Of a DNA stretch of 64,000 bases, positions 26,365 through 35,453 are shown piece after piece (the stretch's first letter is position 1; each line of letters begins with the position of its first letter). The DNA is taken from contig NZ_JAFJZZ010000001.1 of assembly GCF_017255415.1 (NCBI RefSeq), forward strand, positions 930,001 through 994,000, given 5' to 3'. The notes below the pieces were generated by a model, which was not told where the DNA came from, ran no database searches, and saw only the letters and a program-made list of their open reading frames with translations. The translations under genes and the position numbers were made by a program. Source of the DNA: Clostridium aminobutyricum. Lineage in GTDB: Bacteria; Bacillota; Clostridia; Peptostreptococcales; Anaerovoracaceae.

Positions 26365-27717
26365 TCACTGGTATATCCATGAAATATTGATAAACTCCTT
26401 ACTAATGGACAAAAAAGGTAATCCACTACACTCACTATAAATTTCTCCCGTATACTTATTAAAATAAATGTTGAAATCCGGGAATGCCTCTAGCCGATAA
26501 ACATAATACCTCCCAACTATCTGATTGGTATAAACAATATCTTGAGCAGCATAATCCTTACAAATGTCATCAAAAGTGCGGTTACTTTCCTTTAAAAAAA
26601 TAAGTAGATCATTGTACTCTTCTACGGAAGTTTCTTTCACTTTCATAAGTCCTTCCTCTATGGAATACACCTTATCCTTCTTATTCGGTTTCTCAATTGC
26701 GACTACAGAAACATGATTTACAGTTTTTTTCTTCCTATCTTCATACTTACTAAACTCAGAAATGTATTCAACATCCGCAGAAAGAGCTTCAGCCACAAAT
26801 CGTACTGGTACATAAATCTTCCCGTCCAGTATGACAGGTGTTGCCTCAATCGTTTTAATATTATTGTTTATACTTGCCTTGTGATTATTTATAGTAAGTC
26901 TAATTTTAGTTTTTTCTTCCGTTATATTAATCGTCTGATTCTCTTCATCCCAGTCAACTTTTGCTCCCATCTGTTCAGAAAAGACCTTTAAAGGTACTAA
27001 CATACGGTTGTTTATAACCTTCATATCCGGGTACGGTACAAACCCCCCATTTATCATAAGTAACCGAATAGAGTCTTCTTCCGACACCAGTTCCGCTTCG
27101 TTATTAAGATATTCAACATGATAAAAGCCGTCGTCAGAAACATACGGATCATATATGGCTACATTCATATCATTTTCAGACCAGAAGTTTTTTCCTAGTT
27201 CAAAATACTCATTATTAAGATAAATAAGTAACCTTTCAGTATTTACAACAATCAGCATCAGTTGGATATTTGTATCATTTTTATCTTCGGATACTACCTG
27301 TATCACTTCTATTTGGTCGTCATCCTTTATCTTTATTATCTCTTCAGAAACTTTATATTTAGATGTAAATTCGTTTCCTGTAAGACTATCTTTAACTTTG
27401 TATTGAACATTACTTATATTTACTACACAATTTTCATATTCTGGAGCAAAATCACTGGTTGAAAAAAGATTGGGAGCAATTTCAACAACTTTTCCCAATA
27501 TCTTGTCTCCTTCATGATACTCAATAGGATCCTTTGCATTCATTTGAGACCCTAAAATAGATTTGGCCTTCCAATCGCCATATAAAAACTGTTCCGTTTT
27601 ACTGTTAATTTGACTGCTTTCATTTTTTAAATCCGTAGACGTACTTGCAAAAACCACATCCACCATAAAAAGCGTAATGACTATACTCATACATAAAGAA
27701 ATTATTCTTTTTTTCAT
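26365..27717 (-). CDS. Secreted protein with copper-amine-oxidase-N-terminal-type stalk domain
   Basis: A 450-residue exported protein. Residues 1-25 are a signal peptide (KRIISLCMSIVITLFMVDVVFA). Residues 30-215 are unrecognised. Residues about 220-315 form a stalk domain as found in many clostridial surface proteins: NNRMLVPLKVFSEQMGAKVDWDEE, then IYVPVRFVAEALSADVEY. The last 110 residues contain a segment YRLEAFPDFNIYFNKYTGEI that could bind or process an unknown ligand. It is next to an anti-sigma-like protein that also carries a stalk domain, so the two may act in the same envelope response. Confidence 0.8.
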   Translation of the reverse strand: MKKRIISLCMSIVITLFMVDVVFASTSTDLKNESSQINSKTEQFLYGDWKAKSILGSQMNAKDPIEYHEGDKILGKVVEIAPNLFSTSDFAPEYENCVVNISNVQYKVKDSLTGNEFTSKYKVSEEIIKIKDDDQIEVIQVVSEDKNDTNIQLMLIVVNTERLLIYLNNEYFELGKNFWSENDMNVAIYDPYVSDDGFYHVEYLNNEAELVSEEDSIRLLMINGGFVPYPDMKVINNRMLVPLKVFSEQMGAKVDWDEENQTINITEEKTKIRLTINNHKASINNNIKTIEATPVILDGKIYVPVRFVAEALSADVEYISEFSKYEDRKKKTVNHVSVVAIEKPNKKDKVYSIEEGLMKVKETSVEEYNDLLIFLKESNRTFDDICKDYAAQDIVYTNQIVGRYYVYRLEAFPDFNIYFNKYTGEIYSECSGLPFLSISKEFINISWIYQ

Positions 27718-27892
27718 TTTTGTCCTCCTAATTTTGAAACAGGAATAAAGATATTTTTTTCTTTATCAATAAAGTTTCATAAAAATTCTGTTACGAGTAC
27801 CATTGATATAATTGTATGTCTTAAGTTAATAATTTTCAACATCCATATCCAAATTATCCTATTTTTTACAATATTTATTATCTAAGAGTATC

Positions 27893-27929
27893 AAAAAAGC
27901 AAGTACCTTGAAAAAAGGATACTTGCTTT
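27893..27929 (-). terminator. Terminator of the ECF sigma/anti-sigma operon
   Basis: AAGCAAGTAC / GTATCCTTTT-type stem: AAGCAAGTAcC pairs with GGaTACTTGCTT around an 8-nt A-rich loop, with T-rich DNA following on the minus strand. It lies about 22 nt after the anti-sigma stop codon. End points are good to a base or two. Confidence 0.7.
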
Positions 27930-27950
27930 GGTAATGTATTACATATTATG

Positions 27951-29321
27951 TCAAGGTGTAACAACCCATACTGTATTCTTCATATCATATGTGCCTACAC
28001 GACGTTCGCTACTCTCCCAAGGTTCTTCTTTTGGTTTCACCTTAAAATGCATACCAAAAGCTAAGTATTCTGGCGCAATCAGTTGCCCTTCAAGTATACA
28101 TACGGTATTAAATAGCTCAAATTCCTCACCATTTTTCAAAAGAATACTGCTCCCATCTTTAAGAATATATATTTCATCATGGTAGTTGATTTTCGCCGAA
28201 CGGGTCTTTTCATTCCATTGATATTTTGCTCCTAATTTACTGCAAAGTGCTTCAACTGGTATCCAAGTTGTTTCATCTTTGATTACTGGTTTCAACTCAA
28301 AAGGACGCAATGTTTCATCAATGGTAATAGGTTTAGTTTTAGTGGTATTCTTAATGTCATACTCTATATTACCAACAATGATACTTTTAAAGGCAGATAG
28401 CTCTGTTATTTCATAAAAAAGCCCTGTGCTACCATAACGCCAAAGTTTAAGCTGTTCATCAAATACGTCATAAGAATTCATCCTTCCCCCAGGCAATACA
28501 TCGGCTAAATCATTACAAGTTTTGATTTTACCGTTTTTCATGCGAAAATACAATTCCGTATCCATCTCATTTTGTGTTTTATAATTTCTCTCAAAATAAA
28601 TTCCAAGAGGACTATATCTTAAGATTGCATTGCCATAAGGCTGTCCTTCCAAAATAAATTCCTTTGATTCCACATTACACTTCATCGGAACAGCTATCTG
28701 CTTCCCTTCTTCCATGCAAGCAAATCTTAGAATAAAATCTACTTCGTCCTCATTGAGAAAACTGCTGCTGTATAATTGAAATGTCCGCGATGTTTTCGTT
28801 TTTAACTCTATTATTTCGTTCTGGGTAAGATTCGAAATGGTTGCACGGTCACGATATTTTGGCTCAAAGGAGATCTCCGTTAATCCTATTCCAAAATAAT
28901 CCTCTTTCATGAGCTTTGCAATCGCTTCATCGGTCAGGCCCTCCACCGTATAAACCACAAATACCTGATATTTCGAAACTAATGTCTGTTCCAACGTCAG
29001 CCTATATTGTCCATCCGTCACGCTCTGCTTTTTCGTATCTATAAAATTAGTAAAGGGAGCCGTATCCCCCGTAAAATTCAACTTCAGAATATCTGCTTTA
29101 ACTGCTGCAAATACTGTTGTTGTCGCTAAAATCAGAAGTGCAGTGATAATAACTATTGTTTTTATTAATTTCTGCCTTCTATAAACTTTCCTTTCATTCA
29201 TATCTGTATTCAATGTACCATTTACTCTATCAATAATGTCTTTTATATTGACTTTTTCTTCTATGTCTATGCTGTCTATCTTCAACTCACAGCACAATTT
29301 GGAAAGTCGTTTATTCATCAT
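27951..29321 (-). CDS. DUF4179-type anti-sigma protein fused to a C-terminal stalk domain
   Basis: A 456-residue membrane protein. A short cytoplasmic N-terminus (LSKLCCELKIDSIDIEEKVNIKD) precedes one membrane helix near residues 49-70 (LIKTIVIITALLILATTTVFAAV). The extracellular part begins like DUF4179 proteins. Residues about 345-440 hold a stalk-type repeat (ETTWIPVEALCSKLGAKYQWNEKT). DUF4179 proteins are the usual partners of ECF sigma factors in Firmicutes, and this gene overlaps the sigma gene by 4 nt (ATGA), so it is very probably the anti-sigma factor. ATG 29321 and 29318 are both possible; GGGGAGGAG precedes them. Confidence 0.82.
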   Translation of the reverse strand: MMNKRLSKLCCELKIDSIDIEEKVNIKDIIDRVNGTLNTDMNERKVYRRQKLIKTIVIITALLILATTTVFAAVKADILKLNFTGDTAPFTNFIDTKKQSVTDGQYRLTLEQTLVSKYQVFVVYTVEGLTDEAIAKLMKEDYFGIGLTEISFEPKYRDRATISNLTQNEIIELKTKTSRTFQLYSSSFLNEDEVDFILRFACMEEGKQIAVPMKCNVESKEFILEGQPYGNAILRYSPLGIYFERNYKTQNEMDTELYFRMKNGKIKTCNDLADVLPGGRMNSYDVFDEQLKLWRYGSTGLFYEITELSAFKSIIVGNIEYDIKNTTKTKPITIDETLRPFELKPVIKDETTWIPVEALCSKLGAKYQWNEKTRSAKINYHDEIYILKDGSSILLKNGEEFELFNTVCILEGQLIAPEYLAFGMHFKVKPKEEPWESSERRVGTYDMKNTVWVVTP

Positions 29322-29866
29322 AGTCTCCTCCCCTCATTATCCATCATCTCCTTAAGCTTCTTTCTACCACGCGCTAATCTTGTTTTGATAGTGGAAGCAT
29401 TCATTCCTGTAATCTTAGCAATTTTAGAGATTTTTTCATCATAATAATAATACCGCATAAAAAGTTCACTGTCCGTCTCGCCCAGTGTAGAAATCAGATG
29501 AACCAATTGTTTTTTCTTCTCCTTCTGTTCAAGATAAACGACAGGTTCAGAATTTTCAGTAGTCATCCGTTCATCTAATTCTTGATGAACGGAAACTTGA
29601 CGCAACTTGTTTTTTGCACAGTTTCGTGCTGCCGCTCCTAGATAAGATTTGACCGTCCCCTTTTCGCTATCAAGGGAATCAGCATGCTTCCAAAGGCCCA
29701 CAAATACATCTGCCGTCACCTCCTCCACATCTTCCTTTGTCATCATATTTCCAATGATATTATAAACAATCACACTGACATAGGGTGTATACTCCTTCAT
29801 TACTTTATCTAATGCATCACGCTTTCTCTTTTTCAAATTAAGCAAAAGCTTTTTATCCTCCGTCAA
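29318..29866 (-). CDS. ECF-family RNA polymerase sigma factor
   Basis: A 182-residue sigma-70 family protein without region 1. Region 2 reads YTPYVSVIVYNIIGNMMTKEDVEEVTADVFVGLW, given here by its core EDVEEVTADVFVGLW. Region 4 has LGETDSELFMRYYYYDEKISKIA and NASTIKTRLARGRKKL, the helix-turn-helix that reads the -35 box. The start is TTG at 29866, five nt after GGGGGAAGG; no ATG fits. Expression is likely self-controlled and released by the downstream anti-sigma protein on an envelope signal. Confidence 0.9.
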   Translation of the reverse strand: MTEDKKLLLNLKKRKRDALDKVMKEYTPYVSVIVYNIIGNMMTKEDVEEVTADVFVGLWKHADSLDSEKGTVKSYLGAAARNCAKNKLRQVSVHQELDERMTTENSEPVVYLEQKEKKKQLVHLISTLGETDSELFMRYYYYDEKISKIAKITGMNASTIKTRLARGRKKLKEMMDNEGRRL

Positions 29867-30030
29867 ATCAGCCTTCCCCCTCTCTGGTAATAATCAATAT
29901 AACTTTTTTTATAGCTTGCTAAAGATATATACACGAAAAATTTGAAAAGGTTTCAATATGCATAAAATTTTCTTATTTCAAAATTGTCCCAATATAATAT
30001 CACATATTTTTAAATAGTGATAAACAAAAA

Positions 30031-30060
30031 GTAGCCAAGGTGGTTATATTCCTTGGCTAC
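30031..30060 (-). terminator. Terminator of the cupin gene
   Basis: A perfect GTAGCCAAGG / CCTTGGCTAC stem with a 10-nt loop. On the minus strand it is followed by TTTTTGTTT. It could also end rightward transcription (TTTGATTTT). Confidence 0.85.
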
Positions 30061-30174
30061 TTTGATTTTACAACTTTATAAAGCGGATAATGCTGATTTT
30101 TACTGCCAACAATAAAACCCTCAGCGTACTGAGGATTTTAGCCTTAGCAATTTTTCAGCAGAAATCGATATCTC

Positions 30175-30522
30175 TTAAACATTTGCATCTGTTGCAAAAG
30201 CCTCTGAACCCATTGGTGAAATTGTGACGTAAAGGCGCAAGACATCTTCACCGATGTTTATAACTTGCAAGCTTTCCTGCCCATCAATCTGCATTAACTC
30301 ACCCACCTGCAACGAGGTTTCATTGCCATCTGTGACAACCTTGGCATTACCCTCCATGACCTGCAGCAAAAGAGTTGACTCTAGATGAGTATGTCCCGGT
30401 AGTATTTCCCCTTTTGCAATGTTTAGAACAAAGGCAATTACATTATCACTTTTATAAATCATACGCTTGGCGATTTTTCCCTGTGGTTCATGAAAATAAT
30501 CATTGAAAATAAACTTGTTCAT
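30175..30522 (-). CDS. Cupin-domain protein
   Basis: A 115-residue single-domain cupin. Motif 1 is GEILPGHTHLESTLLLQVMEG, with the His-x-His and Glu metal ligands, and motif 2 is GELMQIDGQESLQVINIG, which lacks the usual His. Small cupins of this type are often sensors or sugar-binding proteins with no known enzyme activity. The start at 30522 follows AAAGGAGGAG by 8 nt. It stands alone, 73 nt from the YolD-like gene on the same strand. Confidence 0.85.
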   Translation of the reverse strand: MNKFIFNDYFHEPQGKIAKRMIYKSDNVIAFVLNIAKGEILPGHTHLESTLLLQVMEGNAKVVTDGNETSLQVGELMQIDGQESLQVINIGEDVLRLYVTISPMGSEAFATDANV

Positions 30523-30595
30523 AGATAACTCCTCCTTTAATTTAAGCTTAACTTTAATATACCCCAATTCAAGCATAACATAACTAATTCCATTG

Positions 30596-31015
30596 CTACA
30601 AAATTTCAAATATATACCCATCTATGCTGCTTATCTCATCAATGGGGATCTCTATATCCCCGTTCATAACGACAATCCTTTCATATTCATCTATCTTTTT
30701 AACCGTACCAGTAGCGGTAACATAGGAGCCGCCATTCTTCTTCTCATCTGGCTGAAAGTAGGTGATTGTGATTTGTGGATGCTCTTTAATTCGAGCTAAT
30801 ATGATCCGTAACTTATCGCTCAAAACCTCTTTCATAGTTTCGTCCATCTCTACTCTCCCATCAGTCAGTCTGGCCGTTTCTTTGATTGCGGCACCATAGC
30901 CAGTCAAGGCGGCGAAGGGAGAAAATTGAGCTGCTCGGTCACTAACCGCCATATGCGGATGTTTGGCAGAGACATGGTGCGGCAGATGGATCATATCGTC
31001 ATAAGTATTTGTCAT
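30596..31015 (-). CDS. YolD-like protein
   Basis: A 139-residue protein. The N-terminal YDDMIHLPHHVSAKHPHMAVSDRAAQFSPFAAL is cut here to HHVSAKHPHM and DRAAQFSPFAALTGY, the YolD-like hallmark. It overlaps the end of the Y-family polymerase gene by 4 nt (ATGA), the standard yolD/uvrX arrangement on Firmicute mobile elements. It is believed to modulate the error-prone polymerase. The C-terminal half forms a small beta domain (GSYVTATGTVKKIDEYERIVV). Confidence 0.88.
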   Translation of the reverse strand: MTNTYDDMIHLPHHVSAKHPHMAVSDRAAQFSPFAALTGYGAAIKETARLTDGRVEMDETMKEVLSDKLRIILARIKEHPQITITYFQPDEKKNGGSYVTATGTVKKIDEYERIVVMNGDIEIPIDEISSIDGYIFEIL

Positions 31016-32535
31016 GCCTTGTGCCCTCCGATCTGCTTGTTCCGATCTAATGTAGTAGCGCCTTCCTCCAAATTCATACCTTTTAAAATGGCGCTCTTGC
31101 CGTATTTCTTCTTTATTTCCAGCAAAGCTTTTTGCATCTTTTTTTCTCGTCCAAGCTCGGCTTCTTCTTCCTCTTTTTTCGCTTGTACAGCGGCATAATC
31201 GGTAAAGAAGTCAAGCTGTTCAACGCCGTTCCTCTTTTGAACAGTTCTCTCATCAACAACATGATTCGCTGCGATATTCACTCTCCTGACCAGAAGATTT
31301 TTATCAACGATGCGCTCAAACAGCTCCATGACGGCATCCATAATTAGCTTGGTCGAGGAGGTCTGTCTGCCAAGATTTATCGTGCCATGGGCAGCTTTCG
31401 GAACAGAACGTCCGTAATGGTCTATCGTAATTGGTCCACTATATAATTTCTTTATCTTCTGGTCGGTCAGATTTTCAATATCATATCCGACCGTTAAAAC
31501 GAACTGATCGGTTACAAGCCTTTTATCCACCAAATCAAGTACCAGCATATCGGTCATTTCCCGTACAATCAGCTTCGCTTTGTCAAAGGTATAGGCGCAT
31601 TGAAGTACCTGCCCCGATCCAATGCTGTTCGTACTTGGCTTATACGCTTTAATATCGACAATTGTGCATGGCTCCCAACCCCATGCATGGTCAATTAACA
31701 GCTCCGCATTGATGCCGAATAGCTTGTATAGTAAATCCTCGTTGTAATAATCGTTAGGATTACCGAGAGAACATCTTGCAATATCTCCCATAGTAAAGAG
31801 ACCTTGTTCCTCCAGCTTTTTGGCATACCCTTTACCAACACGCCAAAATTCGGTTAAAGGCCGATGTGACCACAGCAAGCGACGATAGCTCATTTCGTCC
31901 AATTCAGCAATCTGCACACCGTTTTGATCCACCGGAATATGCTTTGCCTGAATATCCATAGCGATCTTGCAAAGGTACAAGTTTGTGCCGATTCCCGCTG
32001 ACCCTGTAATGCCGGTTGTTTTAAGAACATCCAGAATCATTTTTGTGGCAAGTTCACGAGCTGAAAGATTGTAGGTGTTCAGATAATCGGTAGCATCAAT
32101 GAATACCTCGTCAATGGAGTAGACATGGATATCTTCGGGCGCAATGTATTTCAAATAGATATCGTAAATCCGGGTGCTGTACGCTACATAAAACGCCATT
32201 CTCGGCGAAGCAATAATATAGTCCAGCGCAATACCCGACGAGGATTTCAATTCAGTATCGCTGAATGAAACGCTGGTAAAGACTCGTCCTGGTGCCTTGT
32301 ATAGCCGTGTTGCATTTACTTCTTTGACCTTCTGCACGACCTCAAACAGCCTCGGTCTACCGGAAATGCCGTATGCTTTGAGAGAGGGAGAGACGGCGAG
32401 ACAAATGGTTTTTTCGGTACGGCTTGCATCAGCAACAACAAGGTTTGTGGTCAGCGGATCAAGCCCTCGTTCTATACACTCGACCGAGGCATAGAAGGAT
32501 TTTAAATCGATTGCGAAATAGATTCTGTTCTTCAT
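31012..32535 (-). CDS. Y-family DNA polymerase (UvrX/ImpB-MucB type)
   Basis: A 507-residue translesion polymerase. YFAIDLKSFYASVECIERGLDP holds the first catalytic Asp and the steric-gate Phe-Tyr. VYSIDEVFIDATDYL holds the catalytic Asp-Glu pair. TGITGSAGIGTNLYLCKIAMD is the Y-family core, then a helix-hairpin-helix and little finger. The C-terminal 60 residues are charged and unlike DinB. This is the accessory (plasmid or phage type) branch, coupled with YolD. The 5' end is at 32535 with a GGAGGCGACC site. Confidence 0.92.
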   Translation of the reverse strand: MKNRIYFAIDLKSFYASVECIERGLDPLTTNLVVADASRTEKTICLAVSPSLKAYGISGRPRLFEVVQKVKEVNATRLYKAPGRVFTSVSFSDTELKSSSGIALDYIIASPRMAFYVAYSTRIYDIYLKYIAPEDIHVYSIDEVFIDATDYLNTYNLSARELATKMILDVLKTTGITGSAGIGTNLYLCKIAMDIQAKHIPVDQNGVQIAELDEMSYRRLLWSHRPLTEFWRVGKGYAKKLEEQGLFTMGDIARCSLGNPNDYYNEDLLYKLFGINAELLIDHAWGWEPCTIVDIKAYKPSTNSIGSGQVLQCAYTFDKAKLIVREMTDMLVLDLVDKRLVTDQFVLTVGYDIENLTDQKIKKLYSGPITIDHYGRSVPKAAHGTINLGRQTSSTKLIMDAVMELFERIVDKNLLVRRVNIAANHVVDERTVQKRNGVEQLDFFTDYAAVQAKKEEEEAELGREKKMQKALLEIKKKYGKSAILKGMNLEEGATTLDRNKQIGGHKA

Positions 32536-32875
32536 GTTTGTTCTCTGGTCGCCTCCTAAAAAATTTATTTGTTAAAAATTAGTTCTCCATGTTAAAGCAT
32601 TAGAATCTGCTTGCCTTCTAACTAGTAGATTATATCAAATATCCGAACCAAGAACAAGCGTTCTATTGGTTGTAAAAGGTGGAAAACTAATATTAATGCA
32701 ACAGGTACTATGGAGTTATTATGAAGACTAGGATACGACCTTAGATAATAAACTCTCACATCATTTATATCTTTATAGAAAGGACGTAAAAGATTTAACT
32801 TTTACGTCCTTAATACTTGGTAATACTATTTGTTATTGACTCCGACGATCCTGCTGCAAGCGCAGTCTAACAGTT
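32536..32875. other. Intergenic region with one terminator-like hairpin
   Basis: No gene in 340 nt. At 32780-32811 a perfect stem AAGGACGTAAAAG / CTTTTACGTCCTT with a 6-nt loop lies downstream of the TetR remnant on the minus strand and ends in TTTCT; it is probably that gene's terminator. The rest must hold the promoter of the Y-family polymerase operon. Confidence 0.6.
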
Positions 32876-33395
32876 TTATATAACAGACGATATTCCCGAA
32901 GTAAATAGCCTATCTATCAAGTTATATAATTCATCTGGTGGCAAATCCTTTTGCCTGCGCTGCCAAAGACGAAGCAGTGAAAATGCAGTTGAGACTTGAA
33001 ACTCTAATAAATATGGTGTTAGTGAACTATCTTTAGGGAAACAAGATTTCTGCGCATCAGAAAAAAATTCACCTTTCAATTTTTCTATAAAACGGATATT
33101 ACCGTAATCACCTAATAAAGCATTTAGGCATGATCCTTTTTCTTCGAAAAGTAAAAGTATATCCCGTGGATCAGCTTGCTCTTTGTTTTTCATCTTATCC
33201 CGGATATAATCCAATATATCGTTTTCCACGAAGCTAAGCAAATCGTAAACATCGGTAAAATACTGATAAAAGGTACTGCGGTTATATCCAGACTTGTTTG
33301 CAATTTCTTGTACTGTGATTTTCTCAATCGGTTTTTGGCAATAAAGTTCACAAAAAACTCCGATAAGTGATTGTCTTGATGCGGCAACAGTCAAA
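32876..33395 (-). pseudogene. TetR/AcrR-family regulator, 5' end lost
   Basis: The helix-turn-helix is complete: PIEKITVQEIANKSGYNRSTFYQYFTDVYDLL is shown here as ITVQEIANKSGYNRSTFYQYF. The C-terminal part (residues to VI) is a normal TetR ligand domain. Before ASRQSLIGVFCEL the natural start is gone. The reading frame stays open for 45 more codons to 33535, but that DNA is the antisense of a flavodoxin-like remnant, and no ribosome site is present. It is likely a dead gene cut at its 5' end, though translation from a substitute start cannot be excluded. Confidence 0.7.
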
Positions 33396-33606
33396 GTCGT
33401 GGCTGCTTTTTCCACTGCCGGAGCTATGATGGAGCAATAAAAATAGCATCTATCCTTAAGGAGAAAGGGGTACCTGTACATGGCGAAACTCTGCCTATGA
33501 CACTCGGTGTGCGCAATCATGGTTATTTTGTCCATAAAGGTTTTATCAAATTAACCAACAAACAGCTTGCCGCTGTTACTGACTTCGTAAAAAAGGTGAT
33601 TGGATA
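33385..33606 (+). pseudogene. C-terminal remnant of a flavodoxin-like protein gene
   Basis: On the plus strand, KVVAAFSTAG, then (after a one-base slip near 33420) SYDGAIKIASILKEKGVPV, HGETLPM, GYFVHKGFIKLTNKQL and VTDFVKKVIG with a stop at 33606. The FST-G turn, the ASILKEKG helix and the final helix resemble the end of flavodoxin/NAD(P)H oxidoreductase-like folds, but the match is from memory. Its 5' end is cut at the same place as the divergent TetR gene. Confidence 0.45.
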
Positions 33607-33706
33607 ACGGTTTTGCATAGTAACGAAAAAAATAACCTCATGGTTGTTTGCCCGATGGCAGATTTATTAAATTATCCCATGTCATCTGTATTTCTGCTCA
33701 TTATAA

Positions 33707-33745
33707 GGGGCAAAAACCGTCTTATTTTAGTCCGATTTTTGCCCC
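33707..33745 (-). terminator. Hairpin after rlmD-tail copy A
   Basis: GGGGCAAAAACCG / CGATTTTTGCCCC with a 13-nt loop, 45 nt downstream of the rlmD-like tail on the minus strand. This is the counterpart of the hairpin after rlmD itself at 47197-47231. Confidence 0.75.
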
Positions 33746-33790
33746 ATTTTCTCTTAAAATCCACAACATATTGTGTTTCATATTTCGTTG

Positions 33791-33841
33791 TTATCTTTTA
33801 TCCGAACCACTCTTTTCCAACAAACAAACACACTCCGTATG
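33791..33841 (-). repeat. rlmD C-terminal tail remnant, copy A
   Basis: On the minus strand CATACGGAGTGTG... translates as HTECVCLLEKSGSDKR and then stops. The true rlmD ends HTECVCLLER. Only this tail is present; the rest of the gene is absent. It is the outermost copy of the series. Unlike copies B, C and D it is not preceded by the 55-nt module. Confidence 0.75.
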
Positions 33842-33877
33842 CCTTAATTATAATTTCATAAACTTGAATTCTTAATA

Positions 33878-34678
33878 TTAAACAATGAATGTTGCATCTA
33901 GTGGGTTTCTGTCGACCAGTCGCTTATAATTATACTTAGGATACCCAACCATTACCGCACCGACAATCTTTTTCCTTTTTGGAATATTAAATAAATTGGG
34001 CAGCGGTGAATTATCAACAGATGCACAATGTTCAAAAATACCAGCCCAACATGATCCAAGGCCTAATGAAGGTGCATATAATTCCAGGTAGGTTAAACAA
34101 GAAATAGCGTTCTCTCTACCATTTGGAAAATCATCATCAGAAATAGCTATGATTAAGTTTGGGGCACCACGGAATATTGTATCGACTCTATCTTCTCGGT
34201 AACGTTTAACAGCTTCTTCAACGAGATATCTTAATGGTGAATTTTCTATCATCTGAATAGAAATCTCAATAGCTTGTTCAAGCAATTGTCTATTTTGAAC
34301 TACTACAAAGGAGATTCCCTGACCATTGCTTGCAGTTGGCGCAAGTCTTGCAATGTCAACTAATTCTGTTAACTTTTCTCTTGATACTGACTCATCTTTG
34401 TAATTTCTTATGGAACGACGAGATCTTAAGAAGTACTCCGCCTGCTGTGCATTTAACTTAGGTATATCTTTCATTTCAATTTGTTTTGCAAGCTGTGTTC
34501 TATTATTATCTATTGCAGCATTAGGGCATATAGCGACGCAGTGTCCACAAGCGATACAAGTAGTGTTTGCTACTTCTTCCGGTCCGTCTTCTCCCATACA
34601 TAAAACAGATACCGGACATTCTTTTATGCATTGTTCACATTTAATACACTTCTCTTTGCTTACTGTTATTAGATTCAT
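33878..34678 (-). CDS. Nitroreductase-family protein with N-terminal 4Fe-4S ferredoxin domain
   Basis: A 266-residue fusion. Residues 1-60 hold two CxxCxxCxxxC clusters (KCIKCEQCIKECPVS and CIACGHCVAICPN). From about residue 80 an FMN-binding nitroreductase follows: RRSIRNYKDESV is the phosphate site, LAPTASNGQ and GLGSCWAGIF are family motifs. Such fused proteins in anaerobes reduce quinones, nitro compounds or enones with electrons from ferredoxin. Its ArsR-type neighbour upstream on the same strand is the probable regulator. First gene of the outermost cassette. Confidence 0.9.
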   Translation of the reverse strand: MNLITVSKEKCIKCEQCIKECPVSVLCMGEDGPEEVANTTCIACGHCVAICPNAAIDNNRTQLAKQIEMKDIPKLNAQQAEYFLRSRRSIRNYKDESVSREKLTELVDIARLAPTASNGQGISFVVVQNRQLLEQAIEISIQMIENSPLRYLVEEAVKRYREDRVDTIFRGAPNLIIAISDDDFPNGRENAISCLTYLELYAPSLGLGSCWAGIFEHCASVDNSPLPNLFNIPKRKKIVGAVMVGYPKYNYKRLVDRNPLDATFIV

Positions 34679-34781
34679 TTAATCAATTCCTTTCAAATAA
34701 TTCTATTATTGTTCTTATGTGTGCATATATGCATATTTATACTGAAAGAAAAAGACATCGCTGCCTGTTTTCCTTTGTATA

Positions 34782-35108
34782 TTATTCTTGTATAAACTTC
34801 TTTAATTCGATTGAGGTTGTTTCAAATTTTTCGATGATGAGTTCCTTGTTAACTTCATAAAAAACGGATCTATTTTGTTTTTCTTTGCTTAATATTCCAT
34901 ATCGATTCATTAATTCCAAGTGTCTTGAAATGACTGACCTATCTTGCGAAAAGTTTTCTGCAATTTCTGTAATATTCTTTTTACCTTGTACTGCAAGAAA
35001 CTTTAGGATTTCACTTCTCACAGGATCAAACAGAGTTTTATAAAATTCAAAATCAATGCTCTGTTCAAGGTTTCTCCCGCATTCTGTTATATTGTTTTCT
35101 TTTTTCAT
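34782..35108 (-). CDS. ArsR-family winged-helix regulator
   Basis: A 108-residue regulator. KTLFDPVRSEILKFLAVQGKKNITEIAENFSQDRSVISRHLELMNRYGIL is shown here by its recognition part, NFSQDRSVISRHLELM. RSVFYEVNKELI is the wing. No Cys cluster for metal binding is visible (CGRN has one Cys), so it may sense something other than metal. The ATG at 35108 follows GGTGA; a TTG further up is less likely. It lies 103 nt before the nitroreductase gene and probably controls it. Confidence 0.85.
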   Translation of the reverse strand: MKKENNITECGRNLEQSIDFEFYKTLFDPVRSEILKFLAVQGKKNITEIAENFSQDRSVISRHLELMNRYGILSKEKQNRSVFYEVNKELIIEKFETTSIELKKFIQE

Positions 35109-35195
35109 ATTAATCACCAATTAGATTATACGTGTGCACTCATGCACATGTCAAGAACTTTTTAATTTACTTGATACAGCAATCAATCCCTGTTA

Positions 35196-35423
35196 CTATG
35201 ATCCCCTATTATCACGTAAGCCATTCGTTAGCTGAAGTTCACCTTGAGCTCGTTCCAACATCTGACTTTGATTAAACTCGATTCTGCATGAGTTTGGGAC
35301 TTCAGTCGATGCCTCAAGTACTTCGGCAACTATCGGTAAATCCATAGAAGCGACAAGGTAACTCGGCGGACCATATCGAAATCGCTCTTCATCAAATATT
35401 ACATCCTTTAATCCTTTAAATGA
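35196..35423 (-). pseudogene. Fragment of an AraC-type regulator N-terminal domain
   Basis: The minus strand reads GLKDVIFDEERFRYGPPSYL, then VASMDLPIVAEVLEAS and stops at 35196. FRYGP..YLV.S.DLP is the signature of the AraC_N domain found in regulators often linked to DJ-1-like genes. There is no start codon and no DNA-binding part. It lies directly downstream of the DJ-1-like gene. Confidence 0.6.
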
Positions 35424-35453
35424 TCATACCCTATCAATTTTATGCTTATACCT

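Noticed and set aside
33416-33535. Extra 40-residue N-terminus for the TetR protein
   Set aside because: This stretch is antisense to the flavodoxin-like remnant and does not resemble any TetR N-terminus.
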